DNA of 64,000 bases, from positions 310,001 to 374,000 of the forward strand of contig JANDJI010000003.1 of the NCBI GenBank assembly GCA_024331125.1, in the 5' to 3' direction. The DNA is from Nitrospira sp. GTDB taxonomy: Bacteria; Nitrospirota; Nitrospiria; Nitrospirales; Nitrospiraceae. The stretch's first letter is position 1; the number at the start of each line of letters is the position of its first letter. Shown piece after piece: positions 50,925-60,412 of the stretch. A program made the translations under genes and the position numbers. A model generated the notes under the pieces. It was given only the letters and a program-made list of their open reading frames with translations, had not been told where the DNA came from and did not search any database.

Positions 50925-53612
50925 ATGGGACTGAAGCCGGCCACCAATCCCGATGTCGAAGCGGCGACGATCGAGCTGACGATCGACGGCAATCGTGTCG
51001 TCGCAAAAGACGGGGTGTCGCTGTACGACGTCATCGCCATGACGGGGAAGATCATCCCCGCCATGTGTTACCACTATACATTCGATCCCTTCGGCTCCTG
51101 TGGGATGTGCCTCGTCATGCAGGAGGGGAAGAAGGCTCCCGTTCGATCCTGTACCGCCAAGGCGGCGGCCGGCATGGTCATCCGCACGGAGGGTGAAGAC
51201 CTCTTTCTCGCCCGTAAGAAGGCCGTCGAAAAACATCTGTCCGTCCATCCTCTGGATTGTCCGGTTTGCGACGCGGACGGCCACTGCGAGCTGCAAGACA
51301 TGGCGTTCGAGCATGGCGTCACGAATCTCCCGAACGCCAAGCAGAAATTTATTCCCGAGGACACTCGCAGTTTGGTGCTGGACTTCAACATGAACCGTTG
51401 CATCGCCTGCGCCGAGTGCATCAACGTGTGCAAAGACGTGTTGATGATCGACGCGCTGCAGTTCATGAAAAAGGGAGGATTCAATCAGGTCGTCCCCAAA
51501 GGCGACGTGGCGCTCCAGTGTGAGTTTTGCGGGGATTGTCTGGCGGTCTGCCCCGTCGGCGCCATCACGAACAAATTCTCCAAGTATTTGTACAAACCGT
51601 GGCAGATGAAGAAGACGGCCACGACCTGCAACTATTGCGGGGACGGGTGCCAGTTGTATTTGGAAACGAAAGACGAGGAAGTCATCCGCGTCACCTCGAC
51701 CTTGTCATGGAAGAACAAGTGGGGCGACCGGGCTGAGACGGCGAAGGGCCACGGGGGACTGTGCGTCAGGGGTCGTTTCGGATTCGAGTCCATCGACAGC
51801 AAGGCACGGCTCAAGCAGCCGCTCGTTCGTGAAGGCGATCGGCTCGTCGAGAAACCGTGGCTGGAGACGATGCATCTGCTCGTCGACCGGCTTGCCGAGA
51901 TCAAGCGGAAACATGGTCCCGGCGCCATCGCCGGTCTGATCACGGCGCGATGTACGAACGAAGAAGCGTATGTGTTTCAAAAACTTATGCGCGTCGGATT
52001 TGGGAGCAATCATCTCGACAGCAGCGCCCGCTACGGCCATATGAACTTCGTGCACGCGATGAAGCGCGCGGTCGGAATCGGACGGTCGCTCAACGGCTGG
52101 GAGGAGTTCACCAAAGCCAAGGCCATTCTTTTGATCGGTTCGAACGTGACCGAGACCAACCCCTTGACGTCGGTGCGGATCAAGGAAGCCATCCGCGTGT
52201 ACAAAGCGCAGGTGGTGACGCTGGACTCCGCCGTCACGAACATGGCCAAGCTGGCCTCCCATCCGTTCTTGATCAAGCCGGGTACGGAGGGGCTGGTGAT
52301 CGACGGACTGGTGAAGACCGTGATCGACCAGGATTTGATCGACGAGGAGGTTGTGCGCAAGTACCCCGAGGCGTTCGGCGCGTTGAAGGCGGCCGTCGCC
52401 GATCTGTCGCTCGAAGCGATCGCCGCCCGAACGGGTGTGTCTGTCGAGGCGTTTCACGAGATCGCGCGGATCTTCGCCGAGGCGCCGCGTTCGATCATTC
52501 TCTGCGCCGAGGGCATCGTCAGAAAGGCCGACGGGTACCGCAACGTGTTGAAACTCGTCGATTTGGCTTGGATCACCGGCAAGCTCGGTCGCCCGGGATG
52601 CGGCGTGAACACCGTCACGGAGGAGCCGAACGAACAGGGCGTCGTCGATATGGGAGCGGCTCCCGAGTTCCTGCCCGGCCAGGCTCGGTTCGATGATCCG
52701 ATCGCGCGCGAACGTTTTGAGAAGGCCTGGAGCGCATCGCTCCCCGGAGCCGGATTGCGCCTGGTCGACATTCTTCAGGGATGCAAGACAGGCACGATCA
52801 AGGCGCTATATGTGCTGGGAGAAAATCCGTTGGCGACTTTCCCGGCTTCCATGGAGATACGGTCCGCCTTGGAGAAGCTCGAATTGCTGGTGGTGCAGGA
52901 TCCGTTTCTCACTGAAACAGGCAGGATGGCGCACGTCGTGCTCCCTGCCTGTACCTATGCGGAGAAGGACGGCACATTTACGAACTTGGAGGGCCGCGTG
53001 CTCCGCGTGCGCCAGGCGCTGGACCCGATCGGAGAGAGTCTGCCGGATTGGCATATCATGACCGCACTGGCCAACGCGATGGGCTGCCAGTGGGAGTATC
53101 AATCCGTCAACGATATTCAGGCCGAGGTCAGAAAGTTGGTGCCCGGCTATTACAACCTGGGTCAGCCCCGCAGGGTCGCGCCGCTGCCGGATGACTACCT
53201 TGCGAACGGGTATGCCGAGGACGTCCATGCTCGCTACGCGGCGGGGGCCGATCCCGGAGAAGGCGGCCGTCCCTTTTCGTTGCAAATGGGGCAGGTGCTC
53301 ACCCATTCGGGCAAGCTGTCGACTGAAGCTCCCGGTCTGATGAAGATCACTCCCAACACCGGGAAACTGCGCATGAATCCTCTTGACATGGAGCGGCTTG
53401 GAGTGCGGGACGGAGTCAAAGTCCGCGTCACGTCAGAACGTGGCTCTCTCCAAATCGGCGTCGAACCGGATCAATCCGTCGCGCCGGGGACCTGTTTTTT
53501 TCCGGAGCATTTCAACGAACCGCCCGTGAAAGATCTGATGACCGTGTCGGTCGATGCCACGACCGGCGTGCCAGCGTTCAAGCAGTGCCGGGTCAGTATT
53601 GAACCGGCGTGA
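50925..53612 (+). CDS. nuoG: NuoG-type iron-sulfur/molybdopterin-fold subunit, FdhA-like
   Basis: 895 residues from the ATG at 50925, with GGGGAAA upstream. 2Fe-2S domain Cys48, 59, 62, 76; His108-Cys112/115/121 cluster (HPLDCPVCDADGHC); two classic 4Fe-4S motifs CIACAECINVC (159-169) and CEFCGDCLAVCP (199-209); then Cys235/238/242 and Cys280 of the molybdopterin-oxidoreductase Fe4S4 domain. The large catalytic-fold domain (GIGRSLNGWEEF, GKLGRPGCGVNTVTEEPNEQGVVDMGA) and the C-terminal cap (TPNTGKLRMNPLDMERLGVRDG) look like NAD-linked formate dehydrogenase alpha chains. Electron entry subunit of this complex I; active molybdenum chemistry is not implied. Confidence 0.92.
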   Translation: MGLKPATNPDVEAATIELTIDGNRVVAKDGVSLYDVIAMTGKIIPAMCYHYTFDPFGSCGMCLVMQEGKKAPVRSCTAKAAAGMVIRTEGEDLFLARKKAVEKHLSVHPLDCPVCDADGHCELQDMAFEHGVTNLPNAKQKFIPEDTRSLVLDFNMNRCIACAECINVCKDVLMIDALQFMKKGGFNQVVPKGDVALQCEFCGDCLAVCPVGAITNKFSKYLYKPWQMKKTATTCNYCGDGCQLYLETKDEEVIRVTSTLSWKNKWGDRAETAKGHGGLCVRGRFGFESIDSKARLKQPLVREGDRLVEKPWLETMHLLVDRLAEIKRKHGPGAIAGLITARCTNEEAYVFQKLMRVGFGSNHLDSSARYGHMNFVHAMKRAVGIGRSLNGWEEFTKAKAILLIGSNVTETNPLTSVRIKEAIRVYKAQVVTLDSAVTNMAKLASHPFLIKPGTEGLVIDGLVKTVIDQDLIDEEVVRKYPEAFGALKAAVADLSLEAIAARTGVSVEAFHEIARIFAEAPRSIILCAEGIVRKADGYRNVLKLVDLAWITGKLGRPGCGVNTVTEEPNEQGVVDMGAAPEFLPGQARFDDPIARERFEKAWSASLPGAGLRLVDILQGCKTGTIKALYVLGENPLATFPASMEIRSALEKLELLVVQDPFLTETGRMAHVVLPACTYAEKDGTFTNLEGRVLRVRQALDPIGESLPDWHIMTALANAMGCQWEYQSVNDIQAEVRKLVPGYYNLGQPRRVAPLPDDYLANGYAEDVHARYAAGADPGEGGRPFSLQMGQVLTHSGKLSTEAPGLMKITPNTGKLRMNPLDMERLGVRDGVKVRVTSERGSLQIGVEPDQSVAPGTCFFPEHFNEPPVKDLMTVSVDATTGVPAFKQCRVSIEPA

Positions 53613-53655
53613 TCGAATGGAAGCGGGTCCGGTGGCAACGGAGTAGGAGACGACG

Positions 53656-54243
53656 ATGAGCGTGGGTGCCTTGACGAAGAAGATCGTGCAAGCGGCTCTG
53701 TTCCATGAGATTTGGACGGCGATGAAAGTGACGTTCCGTCACATGTTCCACCGTCCGATCACCTTTCAGTATCCGCGCGAGCAGCGGACGATTCCCGATA
53801 CCCATCGGGGCGCCTTGGGGCTCCTCCGTTACGACGACGGGCGGGAACGATGCGTGGGATGCGATCTCTGCGAGGCGGCGTGCCCCTCGCGCTGCATCAA
53901 GGTGATCAGCGCGGAGGACGAGGCCCGTCCCCTTCAGCGGTACGCGGTCGAATTCTACATCGACATCACCAAATGCGTGTTTTGCGGCTACTGTGTCGAG
54001 GCCTGTCCGGTGAACGCGCTCGCCATGACGAAGATGTACGAATTTTCCACCCATGACAAACGGGCCTTGCTGTTCGACAAAAAGAAACTGTATGAAATCG
54101 GCGAGCGTCATCTGGAAGACGGCAAGAAATATCTGTACGCCCATAATCAGGAACAAAACGTCGAGGAGAGCCGCGAGTATCGGTACTACTTTCCACAGTC
54201 CGTGCTCCGATCCACGCAACCGCCTCCGAAGCATCTGAGCTGA
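53656..54243 (+). CDS. nuoI: Complex I subunit NuoI
   Basis: 195 residues. Carries clusters N6a and N6b: CVGCDLCEAACP (Cys66, 69, 72, 76, with a further Cys80) and CVFCGYCVEACP (Cys107, 110, 113, 117). N-terminal amphipathic segment AALFHEIWTAMKVTFRHMFHRPITFQYP anchors it to the membrane arm. Follows nuoG directly; in most operons nuoH lies between these two genes, and it is absent. Confidence 0.96.
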   Translation: MSVGALTKKIVQAALFHEIWTAMKVTFRHMFHRPITFQYPREQRTIPDTHRGALGLLRYDDGRERCVGCDLCEAACPSRCIKVISAEDEARPLQRYAVEFYIDITKCVFCGYCVEACPVNALAMTKMYEFSTHDKRALLFDKKKLYEIGERHLEDGKKYLYAHNQEQNVEESREYRYYFPQSVLRSTQPPPKHLS

Positions 54244-54252
54244 GCCATCGAC

Positions 54253-54798
54253 ATGATCCTGGTGTTTTTTGTGTATTTCGCAGTGGTCAGTATTGTCGCT
54301 GCCGTACTGACGGTGTCGCTCAGAAATCCGGTCCACTGCGGGCTTGCCCTGCTGGCTCTGTTGATGCACGTGTCCGGCCTCTTCGTGTTGCTGAACGCCG
54401 AATTTCTCTGGGCCGTCCAAGTCATCGTCTATGCGGGCGCCATTTTGGTGTTGTACCTGTTCGTCTTGATGCTGCTGAATCTCAAAACAGATGAGCGCTA
54501 TCTCCATGCGTCATACCCGTACTTCCTCGGTCCGGCCGTCGCGGGAGCCGGCTATGTCCTCTTCTTGTTGATTCAGTCGCCGTACGAGGGGGCGAAGGGC
54601 AACACGCCCGCTTCGGTCGTGCTCGAGCACGGGGACACGTACGCGGTGGGCATCAAAATGTTCAGCGACCATCTGCTGCAATTTGAAATCGTGGGAATCT
54701 TTCTGCTGGGCGCCATCATCGGGGCGATCGTGCTGGCGAAGACGCCCAAGCCGATGCCCAAGCCGATGGATGGAAGCGAGAGGCGAAGCAATCGCTAG
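54253..54798 (+). CDS. nuoJ: Complex I subunit NuoJ
   Basis: 181 residues, five predicted membrane helices. Conserved NPVHCGLALLALLMHVSGLFVLLNAEFLWAVQVIVYAGAILVLYLFVLMLLNL contains the TM3 pi-bulge region (VIVYAGAI) that couples quinone chemistry to pumping. The C-terminus KTPKPMPKPMDGSERRSNR is polar and cytoplasmic. 9 bp after nuoI. Confidence 0.95.
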   Translation: MILVFFVYFAVVSIVAAVLTVSLRNPVHCGLALLALLMHVSGLFVLLNAEFLWAVQVIVYAGAILVLYLFVLMLLNLKTDERYLHASYPYFLGPAVAGAGYVLFLLIQSPYEGAKGNTPASVVLEHGDTYAVGIKMFSDHLLQFEIVGIFLLGAIIGAIVLAKTPKPMPKPMDGSERRSNR

Positions 54799-54814
54799 GG
54801 GTCTGGAGCGAGGC

Positions 54815-55117
54815 ATGGTTCCATTGAGCGCATATGTCGCCGTCAGCGCGATCCTCTTCATCACGGGCCTGTTGGGTGTGTTGATCAGACGCAATTTCAT
54901 CATCGTGCTGATGGCCGTCGAGATCATGTTGAATGCCGCCAACATCAATCTGGTCGCGTTTTCGCACTATCTGGAATCCATGGCCGGGCAACTGGTCGCG
55001 TTGTTCGTCATTGCCATTGCCGCCGGGGAAGCCGCCGTCGGGCTGGCGATCATCATCGTCGTCTTTCGCGGCAAGGTCGCGACGAACGTGGATGAAATGA
55101 ACTTGTTGAAGTGGTGA
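54815..55117 (+). CDS. nuoK: Complex I subunit NuoK
   Basis: 100 residues from the ATG at 54815, exactly the family length. Three helices; the two conserved glutamates of the proton path are present in IVLMAVEIMLNAANINLVAF and AIAAGEAAVGLAIIIVVFR. The stop codon overlaps the region of the nuoL start. Confidence 0.96.
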   Translation: MVPLSAYVAVSAILFITGLLGVLIRRNFIIVLMAVEIMLNAANINLVAFSHYLESMAGQLVALFVIAIAAGEAAVGLAIIIVVFRGKVATNVDEMNLLKW

Positions 55118-55122
55118 ACGCG

Positions 55123-57099
55123 ATGGACGTGACGGATCTGCTCATCAAGCTGATTCCGGTGCTTCCCCTCTTGGCCGTCATCTCCAACGGCCTGTTCGGA
55201 AGCCGGTATTCGACCGGCGTGGCCCATCGATTGGCGTGGGGATCGGTCGGCTTGTCGTTTCTCTGCGCGATCGGCGTCTCCATCGAAATATGGAGGACGG
55301 GGATCGTCCATGAGGTGGTCGTCTATCGATGGATCTTCGGCGGGGACCTGACGATCAACTTGGCCTACCTGATCGATCCGTTGACCTGCGCCTGGCTGCT
55401 GGTCGTCACCGGCGTGGGATTTCTCATCCACGTCTATTCCGTCGGATATATGCACGGAGAACCGGGGTTTACGCGCTTTTTCACCTACATGAACCTGTTC
55501 ATGGTCTCCATGCTGCTGTTGGTGATGGGGAACAACTACGTGGTGCTGTTCATCGGCTGGGAAGGCGTCGGCCTGTGCTCTTATCTGCTCATCGGCTACT
55601 ACTATGAGCGCGTGTCGGCGGCGAAGGCCGCGACCAAGGCCTTCGTCGTAAACCGCATCGGCGACGCGGGATTTCTCTTGGCCATCTTTCTCGTGTTCGT
55701 CAATTTCAATACGCTCGACTATACCGGCGTGTTCGCGCAGGCCGGTTCGCTTTCTCCGGAGATGGCCACGGCCATCGCCCTCTGTCTGTTGGTGGGCGCG
55801 GTGGGGAAATCGGCGCAGATCCCTCTGTACACCTGGTTGCCCGACGCGATGGAGGGTCCCACGCCGGTCAGCGCGCTGATTCACGCGGCTACGATGGTGA
55901 CGGCCGGCGTCTATATGATCGTTCGCAATCACGCCATTTTCGATCTCTCGCCTGTCGCGATGTCCGTCGTGGCGTTCGTCGGCGGAGGAACCGCCCTGTT
56001 CGCCGCGACGATCGGCCTGGTTCAAACCGATATCAAGCGGGTGTTGGCCTACTCGACCGTGAGCCAGCTCGGGTACATGTTCCTCGGTTGCGGGATCGGC
56101 GCCTACGCGGCCGCCGTGTTCCACGTCATCACGCACGCCTTCTTCAAGGCGCTGTTGTTTTTGTCGGCCGGGTCGGTGATTCATGCCCTCGCGGGCGAGC
56201 AGGACATCCGCAAAATGGGCGGCTTGAGCAAGAAAATTCCCTGGACCTATCGCCTCTTCCTGATCGGCACCGTCGCGATCGCCGGTCTGCCGCCCCTCGC
56301 CGGGTTTTGGAGCAAGGACGAAATCATGGCGCACGCGTTCGTCCGCGATCACTACCTGCTCTACGGCATTGCGGCGGTCGGCGCCTTTCTCACCTCGTTC
56401 TACATGTTTCGACTGACCTATCTGACGTTCTATGGATCGTCCAGAATGGATCATCACACCGAAGAACACGTGCATGAGTCGCCGATGGTGATGGTCGGTC
56501 CCTTGATGGCGCTGGGGCTGTTGTCGCTGGTCGGGGGGCTGCTGCTGGGGTTTCCGCCGGAGCGCGGCTGGTTGCATCAATTTCTGGAACCGGTCGTCGA
56601 TCTTCCGACGGACCACGATGCCGGTTTGGGATTGACGCTCCTTCTGATGAGCGGCGCCACCGCCATTGCGTTGCTCGGATGGGGACTGGCCCACTTTCTC
56701 TATCATGTCAGCCCGCAGACCGCCGAGGGATGGACCGCGAGATTCTCCGGAGTCTATACGACTTTGTTGAACAAGTATTACGTGGACGAGTTGTACGACG
56801 TGGCGGTCGTCGAGCCGACGAAGCGGCTGGGGGAATTCCTCGACTGGTTCGATCGGACCGTCATCGACGGCGTGGTGCGGGGCGTGGGGCGTCTGGCCGA
56901 CTGGGGGTCTGCCGGATCCACCTGGATCGAAAAGCACGTGATTTACGCGGGATTGAACTTGATCGGATACGGCAATCACCTTGCCGCGCGCGAGGGAAGA
57001 AAAATCCAGAGCGGCATGGTCCACCATTACGCCGCGCTGCTCGTGGCGGGAATTTTTCTGATCGCGTTGGTGGTGCAAGTCATCATCCAACAACAATAG
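55123..57099 (+). CDS. nuoL: Complex I antiporter-like subunit NuoL, extended lateral helix
   Basis: 658 residues from the ATG at 55123 (a GTG at 55114 is possible). Proton-pumping subunit at the distal end of the membrane arm. Key TM5 Glu/Lys regions: IGWEGVGLCSYLLIGYYYER, KAFVVNRIGDAG, PLYTWLPDAMEGPTPVSALIHAATMVTAGVYM and TDIKRVLAYSTVSQLGYM. The C-terminal amphipathic helix region (NKYYVDELYDVAVVEPTKRLGEFLDW) is followed by an insertion around 595-640 (GRLADWGSAGSTWIEKHVIY, then NLIGYGNHLAAREG) before the last helix, making it longer than the usual ~610-620 residues. This fits a longer piston spanning an extra NuoM. Confidence 0.95.
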   Translation: MDVTDLLIKLIPVLPLLAVISNGLFGSRYSTGVAHRLAWGSVGLSFLCAIGVSIEIWRTGIVHEVVVYRWIFGGDLTINLAYLIDPLTCAWLLVVTGVGFLIHVYSVGYMHGEPGFTRFFTYMNLFMVSMLLLVMGNNYVVLFIGWEGVGLCSYLLIGYYYERVSAAKAATKAFVVNRIGDAGFLLAIFLVFVNFNTLDYTGVFAQAGSLSPEMATAIALCLLVGAVGKSAQIPLYTWLPDAMEGPTPVSALIHAATMVTAGVYMIVRNHAIFDLSPVAMSVVAFVGGGTALFAATIGLVQTDIKRVLAYSTVSQLGYMFLGCGIGAYAAAVFHVITHAFFKALLFLSAGSVIHALAGEQDIRKMGGLSKKIPWTYRLFLIGTVAIAGLPPLAGFWSKDEIMAHAFVRDHYLLYGIAAVGAFLTSFYMFRLTYLTFYGSSRMDHHTEEHVHESPMVMVGPLMALGLLSLVGGLLLGFPPERGWLHQFLEPVVDLPTDHDAGLGLTLLLMSGATAIALLGWGLAHFLYHVSPQTAEGWTARFSGVYTTLLNKYYVDELYDVAVVEPTKRLGEFLDWFDRTVIDGVVRGVGRLADWGSAGSTWIEKHVIYAGLNLIGYGNHLAAREGRKIQSGMVHHYAALLVAGIFLIALVVQVIIQQQ

Positions 57100-57138
57100 G
57101 ACAAACCGAAGGACGAACCAACTCGAACGTCGTTGATC

Positions 57139-58698
57139 ATGCTGGAAGAACTCACGGCCGGTTTCCCGATTCTCTCCTGTATTCTCTTTCTGCCGATGGC
57201 GGGCGCGGTCCTGCTGTGGCTGATCGAGGATGAAGATCTGGTGCGGACCTCGGCTTTGGCGATCTCCTTGATCGAATTCGCGCTCACCGTGTTCGTGCTG
57301 CTTCGGTTCGTGCCGGAATCCGCCGCGATGCAGTTCGCGGAGCGGGTCCAATGGGTTCCCGCCCTGGGCATCAGCTATCACCTCGGCGTGGACGGCATCA
57401 GCGTGCTCTTCGTCGGGCTGACGGCGTTTCTCACCGTGCTGGTGGTGATCTATTCCTGGGACACCGTCCGTTATCAACTCAAGTTGTACATGATGTGTCT
57501 GTTGGCGCTGGAGACGACGACGATGGGAGTCTTCGTCTCCCTCGATCTCGTCCTGTTCTTCGTCTTTTGGGAACTGATGCTGATTCCCAGTTACTTTCTG
57601 ATCAAACTCTGGGGCGGCGGAGCCGAGCGTCATTACGCGGCGTTGAAGTTCGTGCTCTATACCCTCCTGGGCAGCGTCTTCCTGCTGGTCGGCATCGCCC
57701 TCCTGAACATCAATTTCCACCAGTGGGCCTCGTTGCATCATGCGGAGCAGGTCTACTCCTTTGATTTGTTGGAATTGCTGTCGGTCCCTGTGCCGTACAA
57801 CCAGCAGGTACTCATCTTTTGGCTCATGTTCATGGGGTTTGCGTTCAAGGCGCCGCTCTTTCCGTTCCATACGTGGCTTCCCGATGCGCTGCTGGAGGGG
57901 CCGATCGGGATGGCGGTGGTCTTGGCGGGCGTCAAGCTCGGAACGTTCGGCTTCATACGGTTCAGCATCCCGCTCCTTCCCGACGCATCCAAGAGCGAAC
58001 CGGTCGTCATGGTGGTGGTGGTTCTCGGTCTCTGCGCCATTCTCTATGGAGCCTGGATCGCGCTGATTCAGCACGATTTGAGGCGGCTGCTGGCCTACAG
58101 CAGCATCAGCCATTTGGGATTCGTCGTGGTGGGACTCTTCGCGTTGAACTACCAGGGCCTTCAAGGAAGCCTGTTGACCATGATCAATCTTGGCTTCAGC
58201 ACCGCGGGGCTCTTCTTCATCGCGGGGTTCCTCTATTCACGGCAACAGACGACGCAGTTGTCTTCATTCGGAGGCATGGCCAAACAGGTTCCGCTCTTGG
58301 CCACGTTCTTCTTGATCATCGGACTCGCCTCGATCGGGCTGCCGGGCACGAACGGCTTCGTGGGAGAGTTTCTGATCCTCCTGGGAGCGTTCAAGGCGAG
58401 GTGGTGGATGGGAGCGATCGCCGTCCTCGGCGTGATTTTCGGAGCGGCGTATTTTCTTTGGTACTACGAACGCGCCATGCTCGGCCCCGCGGGGAAGGCC
58501 GTGAAGAGCACGATGAGCGACCTCCAGTTTCGAGAGATCGTCATCGCCTCGGCCCTGTCCGTGATGATCGTGTGGATCGGACTCTATCCGTCCCCGTTTC
58601 TTCGAATCATGAACGGATCGGTGCAGGCGTTGGTCGATCGGTTGAATCACGGGACCGTGGCGGCGTTCGAAGCCCCTGTCGGCGAAAACGGACCTTAA
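57139..58698 (+). CDS. nuoM: Complex I antiporter-like subunit NuoM (first copy)
   Basis: 519 residues from the ATG at 57139. Pump subunit with about 14 helices. Family motifs: GVDGISVLFVGLTAFL, FWELMLIPSYFLIKLWGG (TM5 Glu), AALKFVLYTLLGSV, APLFPFHTWLPDALLEGPIGMAVVLAGVKLGTFGFIRF, and ALIQHDLRRLLAYSSISHLGFVVVGLF. Length is normal. The next gene encodes a second NuoM rather than NuoN; the two differ enough to be separate lineages. Confidence 0.95.
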   Translation: MLEELTAGFPILSCILFLPMAGAVLLWLIEDEDLVRTSALAISLIEFALTVFVLLRFVPESAAMQFAERVQWVPALGISYHLGVDGISVLFVGLTAFLTVLVVIYSWDTVRYQLKLYMMCLLALETTTMGVFVSLDLVLFFVFWELMLIPSYFLIKLWGGGAERHYAALKFVLYTLLGSVFLLVGIALLNINFHQWASLHHAEQVYSFDLLELLSVPVPYNQQVLIFWLMFMGFAFKAPLFPFHTWLPDALLEGPIGMAVVLAGVKLGTFGFIRFSIPLLPDASKSEPVVMVVVVLGLCAILYGAWIALIQHDLRRLLAYSSISHLGFVVVGLFALNYQGLQGSLLTMINLGFSTAGLFFIAGFLYSRQQTTQLSSFGGMAKQVPLLATFFLIIGLASIGLPGTNGFVGEFLILLGAFKARWWMGAIAVLGVIFGAAYFLWYYERAMLGPAGKAVKSTMSDLQFREIVIASALSVMIVWIGLYPSPFLRIMNGSVQALVDRLNHGTVAAFEAPVGENGP

Positions 58699-58702
58699 AT
58701 TT

Positions 58703-60412
58703 ATGGTCGAATACATCCTGCTGTATATCCTCTTCGCCCCCTTCGCCGGAGCGTTGGCGCTGATCTTCGTGTCGAACCGCCAACCCATGCTGGTCAGGGG
58801 CATCGCGGTGGCCTCGACCTTCGTCTGTTTGGTCGCGGCGGTGTATCTGTTTTACGCCTACGATCCGGTGAAAGGCGGATTCCAGTTCGTCCAGAAGTTT
58901 CAATGGTCCAAAGAACTGGGGATTGCGCTGCACTTGGGCGTCGATGGAATCGGGACTCCGCTCGTGTTGGCCTCGGCCGTCCTGCTCTTTACGGGCGTCT
59001 TCGTGTCCTGGCACATCACGGATCGCACCAAGGAATTTTACATTTGGTTGCTGATCCTGGCGGCGGCCACGATCGGCGTCTTCATGTCGCTGGATCTGTT
59101 TTTCCTGTACTTCTTCTACGAGATGTCCGTGATTCCCATGTATCTGCTGCTGGGCATGTGGGGCAGCCACACCAAGAAGTACTTGGAGATGACGGATCCG
59201 GAGGGGGTCAAGCTCCGGGATTCCGTGGGCTTCATCTTCAATTTCGGCGCCAACAGCAAAGAGTACGCGGCGATGAAACTGGTCCTCTTCTTGTCGGCCT
59301 TTGCCGTGGTGGCGCTGATGGGCATCCTGCTGATCTACAAATATTCCGGCCTGAACACGTTCGACATCCTGGTGCTTCGCGAGCAGGCCAATCTGATGAA
59401 CATTCCCGCGCTGGGGACGACGCTGGACAAGATCATTTGGATTCTGGTGTTCTTCGGGTTCGCCTCGATCGCGCCGATTTGGCCCTTGCACTCCTGGTCG
59501 CCCGTCGGGCACGCCGCCGCTCCGGCGGCCACCAGCATGCTGCACGCGGGGGTGCTCATGAAGCTGGGGCATTTCTCGATCATCCGGGTCGCGTTTGAAA
59601 TTCTTCCCGATACGACCAGAGAGCTGATGCCGATCGCCGCCGTGCTCTGCGTGTTCAGCATCGTCTACGGGGGGCTCGTGGCGTTTTACGCCAAGGACAC
59701 CAAGTACGTGATCGGCTATTCGAGCTCCAGCCACATGGGCTACGTGTTTCTCGGCATGGCGGCGCTCAATTACGTCAGTTTGAGCGGAGCGGTCATTTAT
59801 ATGTTCGCGCACGCGATGGCGACGGGCATGCTCTTCGCCATGGCCGGGTGGGTGTACGACCAGACCCATACGCGCGATCTGCCCTCTCTGGGCGGACTCT
59901 CGAACAAGATGCCGTTCATCGCCGGATGCTTCGTGGTCGGCTGCATGGCGTCGATCGGCATGCCCGGCACGGTGAACTTTATCGCGGAAGTGATGATCAT
60001 CGTCGGCAGTTGGAACAAGTACCCGCTTCAGGTCATCGTCGCCGTGCTCGGCATCGTCTTGACGATGGCGTATCTCTTTAACATGATGCGGGCCGTGTTC
60101 TATGGACCGATGAGCCAAAAGTACAGCCATACCCGAGACGCGGTGGCCACGGTGGATCGGCTGCCGCTGTTGGTGATGATCGCCGTCAGCGTCGGCTTCG
60201 GGATTTTCCCGATGCAGTTGTACGACGTGGTTCGCTCCGGAGTGGATCCGTTGGTCGCGAAGATCACCTATGTCGCGCCGGTTGCCCGGACCGATGACGA
60301 AACCGGGAGCATCGGTCGGGATCCGGCTCCGGGAGCGGACCGGCCTCCGCTGCTGGCGACCCATCCCCGGCCCCGGTCGCTTACGTCTTACGCTTCGCGA
60401 GAGCACGAATGA
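58703..60412 (+). CDS. nuoM: Complex I antiporter-like subunit NuoM (second copy)
   Basis: 569 residues. Same fold as its neighbour (GVDGIGTPLVLASAVLLF, FYEMSVIPMYLLLGMWG, WPLHSWSPVGHAAAPAATSMLHAGVLMKLG, AKDTKYVIGYSSSSHMGYVFLG), but with distinct residues: APAATSMLHAG replaces the EGPIGMAVVLAG-type segment. An insertion (DPEGVKLRDSVGFIFNFGANSKEYAAMK) lies between TM5 and TM6 and the C-terminus is ~50 residues longer. Such a fourth pump subunit defines the double-NuoM complex I class. Starts 4 bp after the first nuoM; its stop overlaps nuoN by 4 bp. Confidence 0.95.
   Translation: MVEYILLYILFAPFAGALALIFVSNRQPMLVRGIAVASTFVCLVAAVYLFYAYDPVKGGFQFVQKFQWSKELGIALHLGVDGIGTPLVLASAVLLFTGVFVSWHITDRTKEFYIWLLILAAATIGVFMSLDLFFLYFFYEMSVIPMYLLLGMWGSHTKKYLEMTDPEGVKLRDSVGFIFNFGANSKEYAAMKLVLFLSAFAVVALMGILLIYKYSGLNTFDILVLREQANLMNIPALGTTLDKIIWILVFFGFASIAPIWPLHSWSPVGHAAAPAATSMLHAGVLMKLGHFSIIRVAFEILPDTTRELMPIAAVLCVFSIVYGGLVAFYAKDTKYVIGYSSSSHMGYVFLGMAALNYVSLSGAVIYMFAHAMATGMLFAMAGWVYDQTHTRDLPSLGGLSNKMPFIAGCFVVGCMASIGMPGTVNFIAEVMIIVGSWNKYPLQVIVAVLGIVLTMAYLFNMMRAVFYGPMSQKYSHTRDAVATVDRLPLLVMIAVSVGFGIFPMQLYDVVRSGVDPLVAKITYVAPVARTDDETGSIGRDPAPGADRPPLLATHPRPRSLTSYASREHE

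Noticed and set aside
54967..60406. Very long open frames on the minus strand opposite nuoL, nuoM and nuoM2
   Set aside because: They are His/Gln/Arg-rich antisense readings of GC-rich transmembrane genes, with no recognisable domains, and the plus-strand Nuo proteins are certain.
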